39,866 bases of DNA, taken from positions 1-39,866 of the forward strand of contig JACCVQ010000082.1 of assembly GCA_013698095.1 (NCBI GenBank), read 5' to 3'. Within the stretch, counting starts at the first letter, position 1; each line of letters begins with the position of its first letter. Shown in pieces: positions 1-7,783 of the stretch. The stretch comes from Chloroflexota bacterium (GTDB taxonomy: Bacteria; Chloroflexota; Limnocylindria; Limnocylindrales; CSP1-4). Under the pieces are notes generated by a model. It was given only the letters and a program-made list of their open reading frames with translations. It ran no database searches and had not been told where the DNA came from. Both the position numbers and the translations under genes were made by a program.

Positions 1-776
1 GCGATCGACAGCTCGTGCGCTGCGGCGAAGGCCCCGGCGGCGCGGCGCGCCCCAGGGACGACGACCCCACCCGGGGGGACGGCCAACGGGGCGTCCGGCG
101 TGCCGAAGATCACGCGCTCGCGAACCAGGTCATACAGCCGCGAAGTGCCGGTCAGCGTGACCCCGGCACCGATGACGGCATGGCGCCCGACGAGCACGCC
201 ATCGAGCAAGGCACAGCCCGCCCCGACGAAGACGTCGTCCTCGACCATGACCGGGCGCGCCCCGGGCGGCTCGAGCACGCCGCCGATGGTGACGCCCGCC
301 GCAAGATGGACGCGCGCCCCGACCTGCGCGCACGAGCCCACGAGCACGTGCGAATCGACCATCGTGGCCTCACCGATCCACCCTCCGATGTTGATGTAGC
401 TCGGGGGCATCACAACGACGTCGGCGCCGAGGTATGCACCGCGGCGGACCGCGGTGCCACCCGGGACGACCCGCCACGGCCCGTCACGCAGGTCGCGGGG
501 CGGGACGGCGGCTCGGTCGCGGAAGGTCAGCGGGCCTACCTCCCAGCTGGCGGACGTGCGGTCGCGGAACCGCTCGAGGATTGCGATCTTGACCTCGGGC
601 CGGATGCGCCAGCCGCCGGGAGCGGCCGGGTCCGGTTCGGCGGCCCGGAGGCAGCCCGCCTCGAGTTCGTCGAGGAGCGTATCCGGGTCCAGCGATCCAG
701 GTGCCGGCGCGGCCGGGTCGGTCGCCGCCTCCGCGCGCACCGCGGACGCCGCCGGCTCAGTGGCAAGCCCCGTCAT
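1..776 (-). CDS. dapD: Tetrahydrodipicolinate N-succinyltransferase (DapD), 3' end cut by window edge
   Basis: Translating the minus strand from the ATG at 776 gives an open frame of about 258 residues that leaves the window at base 1. The N-terminal part is helical. The middle and C-terminal parts show left-handed beta-helix hexapeptide repeats (for example IGGWIGEATMVDSHVLVGS and VFVGAGCALLDGVLVG). This layout is typical of DapD, which transfers succinyl from succinyl-CoA to tetrahydrodipicolinate in the succinylase route to meso-diaminopimelate and lysine. The start overlaps the end of dapA by about 20 bases, indicating translational coupling. Only the last few residues are likely missing. 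The alternative, a tetrahydrodipicolinate N-acetyltransferase (DapH), is less likely given the extended N-terminal domain. Confidence 0.88.
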   Translation of the reverse strand, partial: MTGLATEPAASAVRAEAATDPAAPAPGSLDPDTLLDELEAGCLRAAEPDPAAPGGWRIRPEVKIAILERFRDRTSASWEVGPLTFRDRAAVPPRDLRDGPWRVVPGGTAVRRGAYLGADVVVMPPSYINIGGWIGEATMVDSHVLVGSCAQVGARVHLAAGVTIGGVLEPPGARPVMVEDDVFVGAGCALLDGVLVGRHAVIGAGVTLTGTSRLYDLVRERVIFGTPDAPLAVPPGGVVVPGARRAAGAFAAAHELSI

Positions 777-1728
777 GCGACGGCCGTTTGATCGACCGTG
801 TCGACCGACCGCCGGTCGACTCCACGACGCCCAGGCCGCGCAGCAAGGCGGCCAGCGCCGCCCGGGGCTCCGGCTCGAGCGTCAGCAGCGGCGCACGGAC
901 CGCGTCGTTGTCGAGCAGCCCCATCGCCACCAGCGCGGCCTTGACCGGCACCGGGTTCGGGGCGCCACGGAAGTTGGCCAGGAACAAGGGCAGCCAGCGC
1001 TCGTGTGTCCGGCGGGCCGTCTCCCAGTCACCCGAGCGCGCGGCCGAGCACAGGGCGACGAACTCGCCGGGAATCTCGCTACTGGCAACGGACACGACGC
1101 CATCGCCGCCCAGCGCGAGGATCGGCAGCGTCCATGCGTCGTCGCCGGCGAGGACCGCCACATCGGCCGGGCGCTCCGCGCAGATCCGGGCGATCTGCTC
1201 CAGGTTCCCGCTGGCCTCCTTGACGGCGATGACTCTCGGGTGTTCGGCCAGGCGCAGGAACGTGGCCGCGTCAACATTCGTGCCCGTCCGCGAGGGCACG
1301 TTGTATACGACGATCGGTAGGTCACCCTCGTCCGCGACGGCCCGGAAATGGGCCTCCAGCATCCGTGCATCGGGCCGGTTGTAGTACGGCGCCACGACGA
1401 GCGCCACCTCCGCGCCCAGCGCGGCCGCGCGCCGGGTCGCACGGATGGTCGCCGCGGTGTCATTCGTGCCGGTCCCGGCGATGACGTGGACGCGGTCACG
1501 CGACGGGCGTTCCCCCACGGTCTCGACGGTCGCGGCGATGAGCCGGTCTCGCTCGTCGAGCGACAGGGTCGGGGCCTCGCCGGTCGTACCGCACGGCACG
1601 AGCCCATCGATGCCGGCGAGCACCTGCCAGCGCACGAGCCGCCGGAAGGCGGTCTCATCGATCGAGCCGTCAAGCGTGAAGGGGGTGATGAGAGCGGTGA
1701 ACGCCCCGCGGAGGGTGGGTCGGTTCAT
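757..1728 (-). CDS. dapA: 4-hydroxy-tetrahydrodipicolinate synthase (DapA)
   Basis: A 323-residue TIM-barrel aldolase that condenses pyruvate with aspartate semialdehyde, the first committed step of lysine/DAP synthesis. Visible landmarks are the pyruvate-binding GTTGE motif (residues 47-51), Tyr142 in VYNVPSR and the Schiff-base Lys170 in VIAVKEASGN. The length is slightly above the usual 290-300 because of a C-terminal extension that overlaps the start of dapD. The start codon ATG at 1728 follows AGGAG at suitable spacing. It lies directly downstream of dapB (54-base gap) and is presumably controlled by the attenuator-like leader upstream of dapB. Confidence 0.93.
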   Translation of the reverse strand: MNRPTLRGAFTALITPFTLDGSIDETAFRRLVRWQVLAGIDGLVPCGTTGEAPTLSLDERDRLIAATVETVGERPSRDRVHVIAGTGTNDTAATIRATRRAAALGAEVALVVAPYYNRPDARMLEAHFRAVADEGDLPIVVYNVPSRTGTNVDAATFLRLAEHPRVIAVKEASGNLEQIARICAERPADVAVLAGDDAWTLPILALGGDGVVSVASSEIPGEFVALCSAARSGDWETARRTHERWLPLFLANFRGAPNPVPVKAALVAMGLLDNDAVRAPLLTLEPEPRAALAALLRGLGVVESTGGRSTRSIKRPSHDGACH

Positions 1729-1782
1729 CGGAGTTCTCCTCTTGAGGATGGGGTCGAAAGGTCGCCGGACGTTGTCGTCGGC

Positions 1783-2520
1783 TCAGGCGGCCAGCACGTC
1801 GCCGGACGCCAACAGTTCGTCGACGACGGTGTCGAAGGGCTGGATGCCCGGAGCCCGCGGGGCCCGCCGCAGCCAGTCCGCTGCGGCGAGCACCCCGGTC
1901 GCATACGCGCTTCGGTCGCGTGCCGTCAGGCGGAGCTCCAGGGTCTCGCCGACCGCATCGAAGCCCACGAGGTGTATGCCCGGCGACGCGCCGGCCCGGA
2001 TCGAGACGACCTCGAGGTCGTCGCTCGTCGCCAGGCCCGGGTGCCGAGCCGTCAGCCGCTGGGCGAGGTCGAGCGCGGTGCCCGATGGGCGGTCGGCCTT
2101 GGCGCGCCGGTGCCACTCGACCAGGAACGGGTCGAAGCCCGCGACCGTCCCGAACAGCCCGGCCGCGCTCTCCACGAGTCGCGCGAACAGGGCGACCCCG
2201 AGGCTGAAGTTGGCCGACACGACCGCGCACGCCTCGGCGCCTCGAAGGGCGCCGTCCACGGCTTCCCGATCGAACGCCCAGCCGGTCGTCGCCACGACGA
2301 ACCGCCGGACACCGGCATCGAGCGCCGTCTCGACGTTGGCGCGCACCGCCTCGCCGCTCGACGCGTCGATGACGAGATCGACACCGGCAAGAGCCGCCCG
2401 GTCGTGTCGCTCGAAGGCGGGCCGGCCCAGGACTGGCGTGCGTTCACCGCGTTCACCGGCGGCCGCGGCGATCGCCCAGCCGAGATGGCCGTCGCCAAGG
2501 ATCATGGTCTGCATCTGCAT
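1783..2520 (-). CDS. dapB: 4-hydroxy-tetrahydrodipicolinate reductase (DapB)
   Basis: Reduces hydroxy-tetrahydrodipicolinate with NAD(P)H, the step between DapA and DapD. The N-terminus has a Rossmann segment (MILGDGHLGWAIA) in which the usual GxxGxxG is modified to GDGHLG. The family signature appears as EWHRRAKADRPSGTALDLA, against the usual E-x-HH-x2-K-x-D-x-PSGTA, so the second His of the HH pair is Arg. The start is taken at ATG 2520; a GTG at 2529 and an ATG at 2509 are alternatives. It is the first structural gene of dapB-dapA-dapD and is preceded by a 200-base leader with a terminator hairpin. Confidence 0.87.
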   Translation of the reverse strand: MQMQTMILGDGHLGWAIAAAAGERGERTPVLGRPAFERHDRAALAGVDLVIDASSGEAVRANVETALDAGVRRFVVATTGWAFDREAVDGALRGAEACAVVSANFSLGVALFARLVESAAGLFGTVAGFDPFLVEWHRRAKADRPSGTALDLAQRLTARHPGLATSDDLEVVSIRAGASPGIHLVGFDAVGETLELRLTARDRSAYATGVLAAADWLRRAPRAPGIQPFDTVVDELLASGDVLAA

Positions 2521-2563
2521 GGTCCTCACTCATGGGTGGGGCCTGGGCAGGGTGTGGAGGGCA

Positions 2564-2598
2564 AACAAAAACCGCGGCCACCGTCATGGTGCCGCGGC
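2564..2598 (-). terminator. Attenuator-type terminator in the dapB leader
   Basis: On the minus strand CCGCGGCACC and GGTGGCCGCGG form a GC-rich stem with one bulged base and a short loop, followed by TTTTTG. It sits about 45 bases before the dapB start and after a short leader ORF, so it would stop transcription before dapB unless an alternative fold forms. The 5' arm contains GGGCCGC, which is complementary to GCGGCCC inside the leader ORF, giving a possible antiterminator pairing. Confidence 0.7.
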
Positions 2599-2650
2599 CC
2601 CTGGAGCCTCCGTTCCCTGGAGGCCCCGGTTCGTCGTCGTGGACGCGCCG

Positions 2651-2731
2651 TCAGAGCCCCAGGGCCCGTGCCTCCCGGCAGGGCCGCCAAAGCTTCTTCT
2701 TCGACTCCTCGGAGAAGTTGCGGCGGTTCAC
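2651..2731 (-). CDS. Leader peptide with Lys-Lys-Lys run upstream of dapBAD
   Basis: A short minus-strand ORF that starts at GTG 2731 (or in frame at ATG 2749) and stops with TGA at 2651-2653. From GTG it encodes 26 residues including NFSEESKKKLWRPCREAR, with three consecutive AAG Lys codons just before Trp-Arg-Pro-Cys-Arg. A promoter-like pair, TTGCAT (2767-2762) and TATGGT (2744-2739) with a 17-base spacer, would begin transcription at or next to the GTG, so the ORF could be leaderless. The position before a lysine-pathway operon and a terminator hairpin suggests ribosome-mediated attenuation. This is an inference; no expression evidence is available. Confidence 0.55.
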   Translation of the reverse strand: MNRRNFSEESKKKLWRPCREARALGL

Positions 2732-2738
2732 ATGCGGA

Positions 2739-2767
2739 ACCATACGCATACGCCGTGTTTCATGCAA
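2739..2767 (-). promoter_or_regulatory. Candidate promoter of the dap leader/operon
   Basis: Minus-strand TTGCAT, 17 bases, TATGGT. The -10 match is 4 of 6 and the -35 match is weak. The predicted transcription start falls at about 2731-2733, coinciding with the start codon of the leader ORF. Confidence 0.4.
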
Positions 2768-2792
2768 CCCATTTCCGGGGCGGTTGTGCGGT

Positions 2793-3020
2793 TCACTTGG
2801 GCGAGCGCCCCGGGCGACGACGCGGCCCTTCGGCGTGGAGCGTCGTCCGCCGGCGGGCCGCCATCCGGCTCCACGGGATCCTCAAGGGTGACCTGCGGGT
2901 CCAGGAGCCGTCGTAGTTGCGGACCCGCTCATAGCCGAGCAGCTCGTGCAACACGAACCAGCTGTGCGACGACCGCTCGCCGATGCGGCAATAGGCGATG
3001 ACGTCCTTGTCCGGCGTCAC
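2793..3020 (-). pseudogene. Truncated thiosulfate sulfurtransferase (rhodanese) remnant
   Basis: The first about 40 residues match the C-terminal catalytic region of SseA-type rhodaneses: [18 protein letters not shown], with the persulfide Cys in the CRIGERS loop, then NYDGSW. The N-terminal inactive rhodanese domain and most of the catalytic domain are absent. After NYDGSW the frame becomes a basic, unrelated tail, while another frame reads as a plausible acidic tail, so the 3' end is probably frameshifted as well. An AAGGA sequence lies before the GTG at 3020. It follows the carbonic anhydrase gene on the same strand; carbonic anhydrase-rhodanese pairs are common, so this is best read as a decayed second gene of that operon. 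Confidence 0.6.
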
Positions 3021-3050
3021 GCGGTTTTCCTTGTCCGTGGGTGGTGAAGG

Positions 3051-3560
3051 TCAGGCGATGTGGCGGAGCCGGCCGGACTCCACCTCGTAGATGACGCCGC
3101 TGACGGGGACGTCCTTGATCCATGGATGGGCCCGGATGCGCTCGACCTGGGCCGCCAGGTTCTCCTCGAGGTTGCGGAATGAGTGGAACGTCAGGTCCAC
3201 GGTCGTGCCGGTCGCCGTGGCGATCTGCTGGCGAACTGGCTCGTCCTCGAACGTGAGCATCCCGCAGCCGGTGTGCTCGACGACGATGACCTCCTCGGTT
3301 CCCAGCAGGTGCTGGCGGATGACCAGCGAGCGGATCGCGTCGTCCGTCGCGAGCCCTCCAGCGTTGCGGATGATGTGGGCGTCGCCGGTGCGCAGCCCGA
3401 GCGCGTCTTCGACGGTCAGCCGGGCATCCATGCAGGCGAGCACCGCGAGCTTGCGGCCGGGTGGCAGGGGCAGGCTCGATCGATCGAACTGGGCGGCGTA
3501 GCGGTCGTTTTCGGAAATGGCCCGAGCGAGCTGGGGCGGCTGGCTGGCGGTTGCGGTCAT
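3051..3560 (-). CDS. Beta-class carbonic anhydrase
   Basis: Interconverts CO2 and bicarbonate using zinc. From the ATG at 3560 the protein is 169 residues. The zinc and catalytic residues are visible: Cys43-x-Asp45-x-Arg47 in LACMDARLTVE, and His96-x-x-Cys99 in VVEHTGCGM. The short length fits the compact type of beta-carbonic anhydrase found in Actinomycetota and Chloroflexota. ATG 3560 is chosen because GAGGA precedes it and homology begins there; an upstream in-frame start near 3629 would add an uninformative tail and run into the leader terminator region. A leader ORF and a terminator-like hairpin lie upstream, and a rhodanese remnant follows. Confidence 0.88.
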   Translation of the reverse strand: MTATASQPPQLARAISENDRYAAQFDRSSLPLPPGRKLAVLACMDARLTVEDALGLRTGDAHIIRNAGGLATDDAIRSLVIRQHLLGTEEVIVVEHTGCGMLTFEDEPVRQQIATATGTTVDLTFHSFRNLEENLAAQVERIRAHPWIKDVPVSGVIYEVESGRLRHIA

Positions 3561-3652
3561 GGTGATCCTCGCAAGTGGCTCGTCATCCGGGTGCCCTGGG
3601 AAGGCGTGGGTTGCGGATCTGGCGGTCACCCCGTCGCATCGCTCGGAGGAAA

Positions 3653-3688
3653 CAAGAAAACCGCGGCTCCTGCGTTCAGGATCCGCGG
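3653..3688 (-). terminator. Attenuator-type terminator in the carbonic anhydrase leader
   Basis: The minus strand reads CCGCGG ATCCTG AACG CAGGAG CCGCGG TTTTCTTG: a 12-bp stem with one mismatch, a four-base loop and a U-rich tail. Its 5' arm lies in GGGGCCGCGG, identical to the arm in the dapB leader. It lies about 90 bases before the chosen start of the carbonic anhydrase gene. Confidence 0.65.
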
Positions 3689-3741
3689 CCCCGGGACCTC
3701 GTCTGTGGTCCCGCTCCCGTCATATCAGGTTGCGCGTGACC

Positions 3742-3786
3742 TCAGACCCCATCCTCCGTACGGCAGGGCCGCCAGCGCATACACAT
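3742..3786 (-). CDS. Leader peptide with WRPCR motif upstream of carbonic anhydrase
   Basis: A 14-codon minus-strand ORF, Met-Cys-Met-Arg-Trp-Arg-Pro-Cys-Arg-Thr-Glu-Asp-Gly-Val, ending in TGA at 3742-3744. An internal ATG at 3780 would give a 12-residue version. It shares Trp-Arg-Pro-Cys-Arg and the exact 14-nt core TGGCGGCCCTGCCG (3774-3761) with the dap leader. The ORF is followed by a GGGACC/GGTCCC hairpin and then the terminator. Its role is inferred from position and from the duplicate leader. Confidence 0.5.
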   Translation of the reverse strand: MCMRWRPCRTEDGV

Positions 3787-3789
3787 GTT

Positions 3790-4384
3790 CCGGGACGATC
3801 GGGTGTGGGTCATCACGCGGCGATGGTGGGGGCGGGCACGCCCGACGTCAACACCGTCGAGCGAATTGCAACCTTCGCGCGGGCGGGGGACGAGCGCCAG
3901 AACCGATGGGATCCTGTCACGTGGTTGGGTGGCCCCCTTGCATCGAGCCCAGATCCGAGACACAGCAACCGCCGCCTGATACGTAGTCAAGCCCAGCGCC
4001 GACGAAGCCGCGAGCGTGGATTGCTGAGCAACCGGATTGAAACCAGGTGCGTCGGAGTGGGGAAGGGCTTCCTGGGGCGAGCTTCTCCTGATCCTGGACC
4101 GGCCAGACCGGTGACGCGACGCGCTCCAGGACCGGTGGACCGCTCCGTGCGACCCCATCCAAGGCAGAAGTTGTCGACGACGCCTCTCCAGATCATCCTC
4201 GGATGCGCCAACGTGTTTGACGAGGATCGGCAGGACAGCGACAGTCGTGTGACATCGCCCGATCCCGGCCACCTCCGGTGACCGCGCGCCCCGAGCTACG
4301 GCATTCCGAGCGTCTCGCGGCTCAGATCACCCGAACGAGCATACGTCGCGGCGGACCGGATCACGCGATAAAGACCGACGTTCC
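3790..4384. other. About 600 bases without a recognisable gene
   Basis: Open frames on either strand here lack family resemblance and look like high-GC shadows. The only structure noticed is one copy of a 17-bp sequence (3973-3989) that recurs at 8018-8034. Confidence 0.5.
3973..3989. repeat. 17-bp direct repeat, left copy
   Basis: CGCCTGATACGTAGTCA is identical to 8018-8034 and in the same orientation. The right copy forms the anticodon arm of a tRNA-like half gene. The pair brackets the hydratase, LysR and monooxygenase genes and may mark an old integration. Confidence 0.6.
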
Positions 4385-5191
4385 TCAGACTTCCGGCTGT
4401 CCGCGCGAGTGGCGATCGAGGAACTCTTGGAGCCGGTGCTGAACCTCTGGACGCCATGCAACTCGAGCGAACTGGCTCGCTTCGACGGCGAGTGCCTCCT
4501 CGATGGGCAGCGCCGCGCCCCGAGCGACTGCCGCCAGGCAGGCGGCGACGGTGGCTGCGGGAAAACGCACGATCGCTCGACCGAGCGCCGATGCCGCGTC
4601 GATGAGGTCACTGTCGGGCACGACTTCGTTGACAAGCCCGATCGCAAGTGCCTCCTCCGCCGAGATCGGCTCGGTGGTAAGGAGCATCCGAAGGGCGCGC
4701 TTTCGCCCGACGATTCGCGGAAGCCGCTGAGTGCCGCCAAAGGTCGGCGGGAAGCCGAGGGCGATCTCCGGCTTCGCGAACGTCGCGGAGGCGGCCGCGA
4801 TGGCGAGGTGGCACGCCTCGACGAGCTCGCACCCTCCGCCGTAGGCGAGACCGTTCACGGCGGCGATGACCGGCTTCGGGAAGTGCTCGATCTGCAGGGT
4901 CAGCCGCTGCCCACGATGCACGAACTCACGAAGGGCGATCTCAGGATCCACAAGGCTTTCGGCGATGCTTCCGATATCGGCGCCGGCGCTGAACGCACGC
5001 CCGCCACTCCCGGTCAGGATCACGACCCGCAAGCTGTCGTCGGCTTCAGCCGTGTTGAGGACGGCGCTCAGGCGATCGATCGTCGGCCAATCGAGCGCAT
5101 TTAGCTTCTCAGGCCGCGCGATGGTGACGTGGAGAGCGTGGTCTTCTTTACGGGTTTGGACGCTGTCGTCTGTTGATGATGTGACGACCAC
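4385..5191 (-). CDS. Enoyl-CoA hydratase/isomerase family protein
   Basis: A crotonase-fold protein of 268 residues that likely hydrates or isomerises an acyl-CoA in fatty-acid or related catabolism. The oxyanion-hole segments are visible as FSAGADI and NGLAYGGGCELVEACHLA; the latter carries the first catalytic Glu. The second Glu lies in KPEIALGFPPTFGGTQRLPR. A GTG at 5191 is chosen because AAGGAG precedes it by seven bases and crotonase homology begins shortly after. The open frame upstream is low-complexity and probably not translated. It lies next to a LysR regulator and a nitronate monooxygenase, so the three may form one catabolic unit. The substrate cannot be told from sequence. Confidence 0.85.
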   Translation of the reverse strand: MVVTSSTDDSVQTRKEDHALHVTIARPEKLNALDWPTIDRLSAVLNTAEADDSLRVVILTGSGGRAFSAGADIGSIAESLVDPEIALREFVHRGQRLTLQIEHFPKPVIAAVNGLAYGGGCELVEACHLAIAAASATFAKPEIALGFPPTFGGTQRLPRIVGRKRALRMLLTTEPISAEEALAIGLVNEVVPDSDLIDAASALGRAIVRFPAATVAACLAAVARGAALPIEEALAVEASQFARVAWRPEVQHRLQEFLDRHSRGQPEV

Positions 5192-5721
5192 AGGCCTACT
5201 CCTTGCTCGCTTGGCTGGATGCGAGTCGTCGACCGGCCGTCGTGCCTGAGCGGGACGCTTGCCGGAGCGATCGAGAGCATGGTGCTCGGCGGATTCTTTG
5301 GCTGGCTGACCCGAGGAGCGGTGCTCGGGCCGCGGCTGCCGGTGCCATGTGCCAGGAGCCTGGTCCCCTCGACGATTGAAAGATTGTTCGCCAACTCGTC
5401 GACGAATCTCCAAGGGGCGGCTGCCAAGGTCTTATTCGGCACAGGAAAGTCGATCTCGACCTCACTGGGTGTGGATCGCTACATCGGGGCAGGTGGGCGG
5501 AGAGGTTGACGGCGGGGCCGCAAGAACGAGCTCGACCGCTCGCGAAAGCCACCGCTCGGCGGCGCGGATGACGGTTACGAGCACGCCGGCGGTGGGTCCT
5601 GCATCCGGCACCGAATTCGACGGAGGTTTCCAGACTGCGCTTTGACGACGTCTCAGGCATGTTTGCGAGCACGCATGACGGGTGCCACACGGCGCGGGCA
5701 CCGCGCCAGATCGGCTTCATC
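5192..5721. other. 530-base gap without a recognised gene
   Basis: Several open frames cross this stretch on both strands, but none has recognisable domains. It presumably holds the promoter of the hydratase gene and the 3' end region of the LysR gene. No clear hairpin or repeat was seen. Confidence 0.4.
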
Positions 5722-6600
5722 CTACGTCGCGTCTGCGTAGTGCCGTTGAGCGACGGCGAGGAACTGGGTAACCGCGCTGCTCACGTATCGATCTTGCCGG
5801 CGGATGAACACGGTCGAGACTAGGGACTCGCCGGAAGTCAGCTCGTGGACTGCCACGCGGCCGGCAAGCCTGGCCGGCTCGACGACGCTCCACGGCAGCA
5901 ACGTGATCCCGATTCCTGCGGCGACGCACCCGAGGATGCCCCCGACCGTACCGAATTCGAGCGTTCGGCGCGCGGCGATCCCGCGACTCGCCAGATACGT
6001 CTCGAGGCGCTGGCGGTAGGAGCAGCCGACGCGGAACACGACGACCCGGAGGTCTGGATCGGCCGCAACGTCGTGTATGGACCGGACGTGCGGCGCGGTG
6101 ACGATGACGAGCCGCTCGGTGAAAATCTGCTGCTCGTCGAGGTCCGGATGGACGATCGGTCCGCACACGAAGGCGCCCTGCACGCCGTGGGCGAGCACCC
6201 GAGCCACGGAGCCGGCGGTTGTGTCGGTGACGAGCGTTACGTCGACGCGAGGGTACGCCCGGGTGAAGGCGGCCAGCACGGGCGGCAGCCGCAGCGCCGC
6301 CGTCGTCTCGAGCGAGCCGATCACCAATGGGCCCGTCGGTTCGCCGTCGTCGCGGACGGCGCGCTCGGCGTCCTCGAGGAGGTTGCCCAATGATATGGCG
6401 TAGGGAAGGAGGCGATGCCCGGCATCGGTGAGCTCGACGCCGCGGCTGTGACGGTGGAACAGCTCGGTGCCAAGCTCGGCCTCGAGCCTTCGGACCTGCC
6501 GCGTGACATTCGACTGCACAGTGTGCAGCCCTTCCGCGGCGCGGTTCATGCTCCCCGATGCCGCCACGACCGCGAACACCGCCAGGCTGCCGCTGTCCAT
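5722..6600 (-). CDS. LysR-family transcriptional regulator
   Basis: A 292-residue protein with the LysR winged helix-turn-helix at the N-terminus (FAVVAASGSMNRAAEGLHT, then QSNVTRQVRRLEAELGTELF) and a periplasmic-binding-like effector domain from about residue 90. It is divergent from the nitronate monooxygenase gene across an 85-base spacer that holds a perfect ATCTCG-CTT-CGAGAT palindrome, the kind of site LysR proteins bind. It therefore most likely controls that gene and its own expression. The start at ATG 6600 matches the usual family N-terminus (MDSGSLAVFAVVA). Confidence 0.9.
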   Translation of the reverse strand: MDSGSLAVFAVVAASGSMNRAAEGLHTVQSNVTRQVRRLEAELGTELFHRHSRGVELTDAGHRLLPYAISLGNLLEDAERAVRDDGEPTGPLVIGSLETTAALRLPPVLAAFTRAYPRVDVTLVTDTTAGSVARVLAHGVQGAFVCGPIVHPDLDEQQIFTERLVIVTAPHVRSIHDVAADPDLRVVVFRVGCSYRQRLETYLASRGIAARRTLEFGTVGGILGCVAAGIGITLLPWSVVEPARLAGRVAVHELTSGESLVSTVFIRRQDRYVSSAVTQFLAVAQRHYADAT

Positions 6601-6612
6601 CGGGGCTACCTC

Positions 6613-6627
6613 ATCTCGCTTCGAGAT
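6613..6627. promoter_or_regulatory. Candidate LysR-type operator
   Basis: ATCTCGCTTCGAGAT is a 6-bp perfect inverted repeat with a 3-base spacer, containing the ATC-N9-GAT form typical of LysR boxes. A further half site, ATCTCGA, follows at about 6634. It lies between the divergent LysR and monooxygenase genes. Confidence 0.55.
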
Positions 6628-6685
6628 CGCATTTATCTCGAACTCATCGGTTCACAGCATACGCTCGCTGCGGTAGCGTGGAGCT

Positions 6686-7783
6686 ATGACGGGGATGCGC
6701 TCTCAGGCGCTGGCGCGGAGGCTGGACATTCAGCACCCGATCATCCAGGCTCCCATGGCCGGCGGCGCATCGACGGTCGACCTCGTGGTGGCGGTGTGCG
6801 AGGCAGGCGGGCTCGGCTCGCTTGGCTGCGCCTACTCGTCCGCGGACGCCATCCGGCAAGCAGGGAACGCCGTGCGATCGCGAACCGCGCGGCCTTTCGC
6901 CGTCAATCTGTTCGCGCCGCTTCCGGCGCCAGACCCGCCGCGGGATGCGACGCCGGCGATTGAAGCCCTGGCGGACGCGCACGCCGACCTCGGGCTCACG
7001 CCGCCGGTGCTTTCCGGGGACCCCGGTCTCGCGTTCGACGACCAGCTTGACGCTGCGCTCGAGACCGGAGCGTCGGTGTTCAGCTTCACGTTCGGCTCGC
7101 TGCCGGCCGACACGATCGGGCGGATCCGCGAAAGCGGCTTGGTGGTCATCGGGACGGCGACGACGGCGGACGAAGCGGTCGCGCTGGAGGGCGTCGGGGT
7201 CGACGCGGTCGTTGCTCAGGGTAGCGAGGCGGGCGCGCATCGAGGGACCTTCGCTACGAGCTTCGAGGCGGCGATGATCGGCACGATGGCGCTGGTCCCG
7301 CAGGTCGTTGACGCCGTCAGCGTTCCGGTCGTCGCATCGGGCGGGATCATGGACGGGCGAGGACTCGCCGCCGCGCTGATGCTCGGCGCCCAAGCCGCGC
7401 AGTTGGGCACCGCCTTCCTTACGACCGACGAGGCCGGCATTCCGGCCTCGTACAAACGCGCCATCCTCGATGCCCACGAGGACCAGACTCGGATCACGCG
7501 CGCCTTCTCGGGAAGGCCGGCGCGCGGGATCGTAAATCAACTCATGACCGATATCGAGGCTCGTGCCGACGCCATCCTGCCGTTTCCACTTCAGAACGCT
7601 CTTACCCGGCCGGCGCGGAATGCAGCGGCCGAGCACGATCGCGCGGAGTTCCTGTCGCTGTGGGCTGGCCAGGGCGTCCGCCTCGCCCGTCGTCAGTCGG
7701 CCCGAGAGCTGGTGCACCGGATCGCTGCTGAGGCGAACGCGGCTCTCGCGCGAGCCTTATCAGGCGAACAAACCGAGGAGTAG
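6686..7783 (+). CDS. Nitronate monooxygenase (2-nitropropane dioxygenase family)
   Basis: A 365-residue FMN-dependent TIM-barrel enzyme, probably oxidising alkyl nitronates such as propionate-3-nitronate. Landmarks are QHPIIQAPMAGGAS near the N-terminus (FMN site), the GSEAGAHRG loop with the catalytic His185, and VVASGGIMDGRGLAAALMLGAQAAQLGTAF (phosphate binding). The length fits class I enzymes. ATG 6686 is preceded at six bases by TAGCGT, a possible -10 box that would make the transcript leaderless; GGAG in the spacer could also serve as a ribosome site. It is divergent from the LysR gene. Confidence 0.87.
   Translation: MTGMRSQALARRLDIQHPIIQAPMAGGASTVDLVVAVCEAGGLGSLGCAYSSADAIRQAGNAVRSRTARPFAVNLFAPLPAPDPPRDATPAIEALADAHADLGLTPPVLSGDPGLAFDDQLDAALETGASVFSFTFGSLPADTIGRIRESGLVVIGTATTADEAVALEGVGVDAVVAQGSEAGAHRGTFATSFEAAMIGTMALVPQVVDAVSVPVVASGGIMDGRGLAAALMLGAQAAQLGTAFLTTDEAGIPASYKRAILDAHEDQTRITRAFSGRPARGIVNQLMTDIEARADAILPFPLQNALTRPARNAAAEHDRAEFLSLWAGQGVRLARRQSARELVHRIAAEANAALARALSGEQTEE

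Noticed and set aside
2571..2600. T-box riboswitch reading of the dap and carbonic anhydrase leaders
   Set aside because: The conserved GGGUGGNACCGCG antiterminator sequence and Stem I specifier features were not found; GGTGGCCGCGG is only a superficial match.
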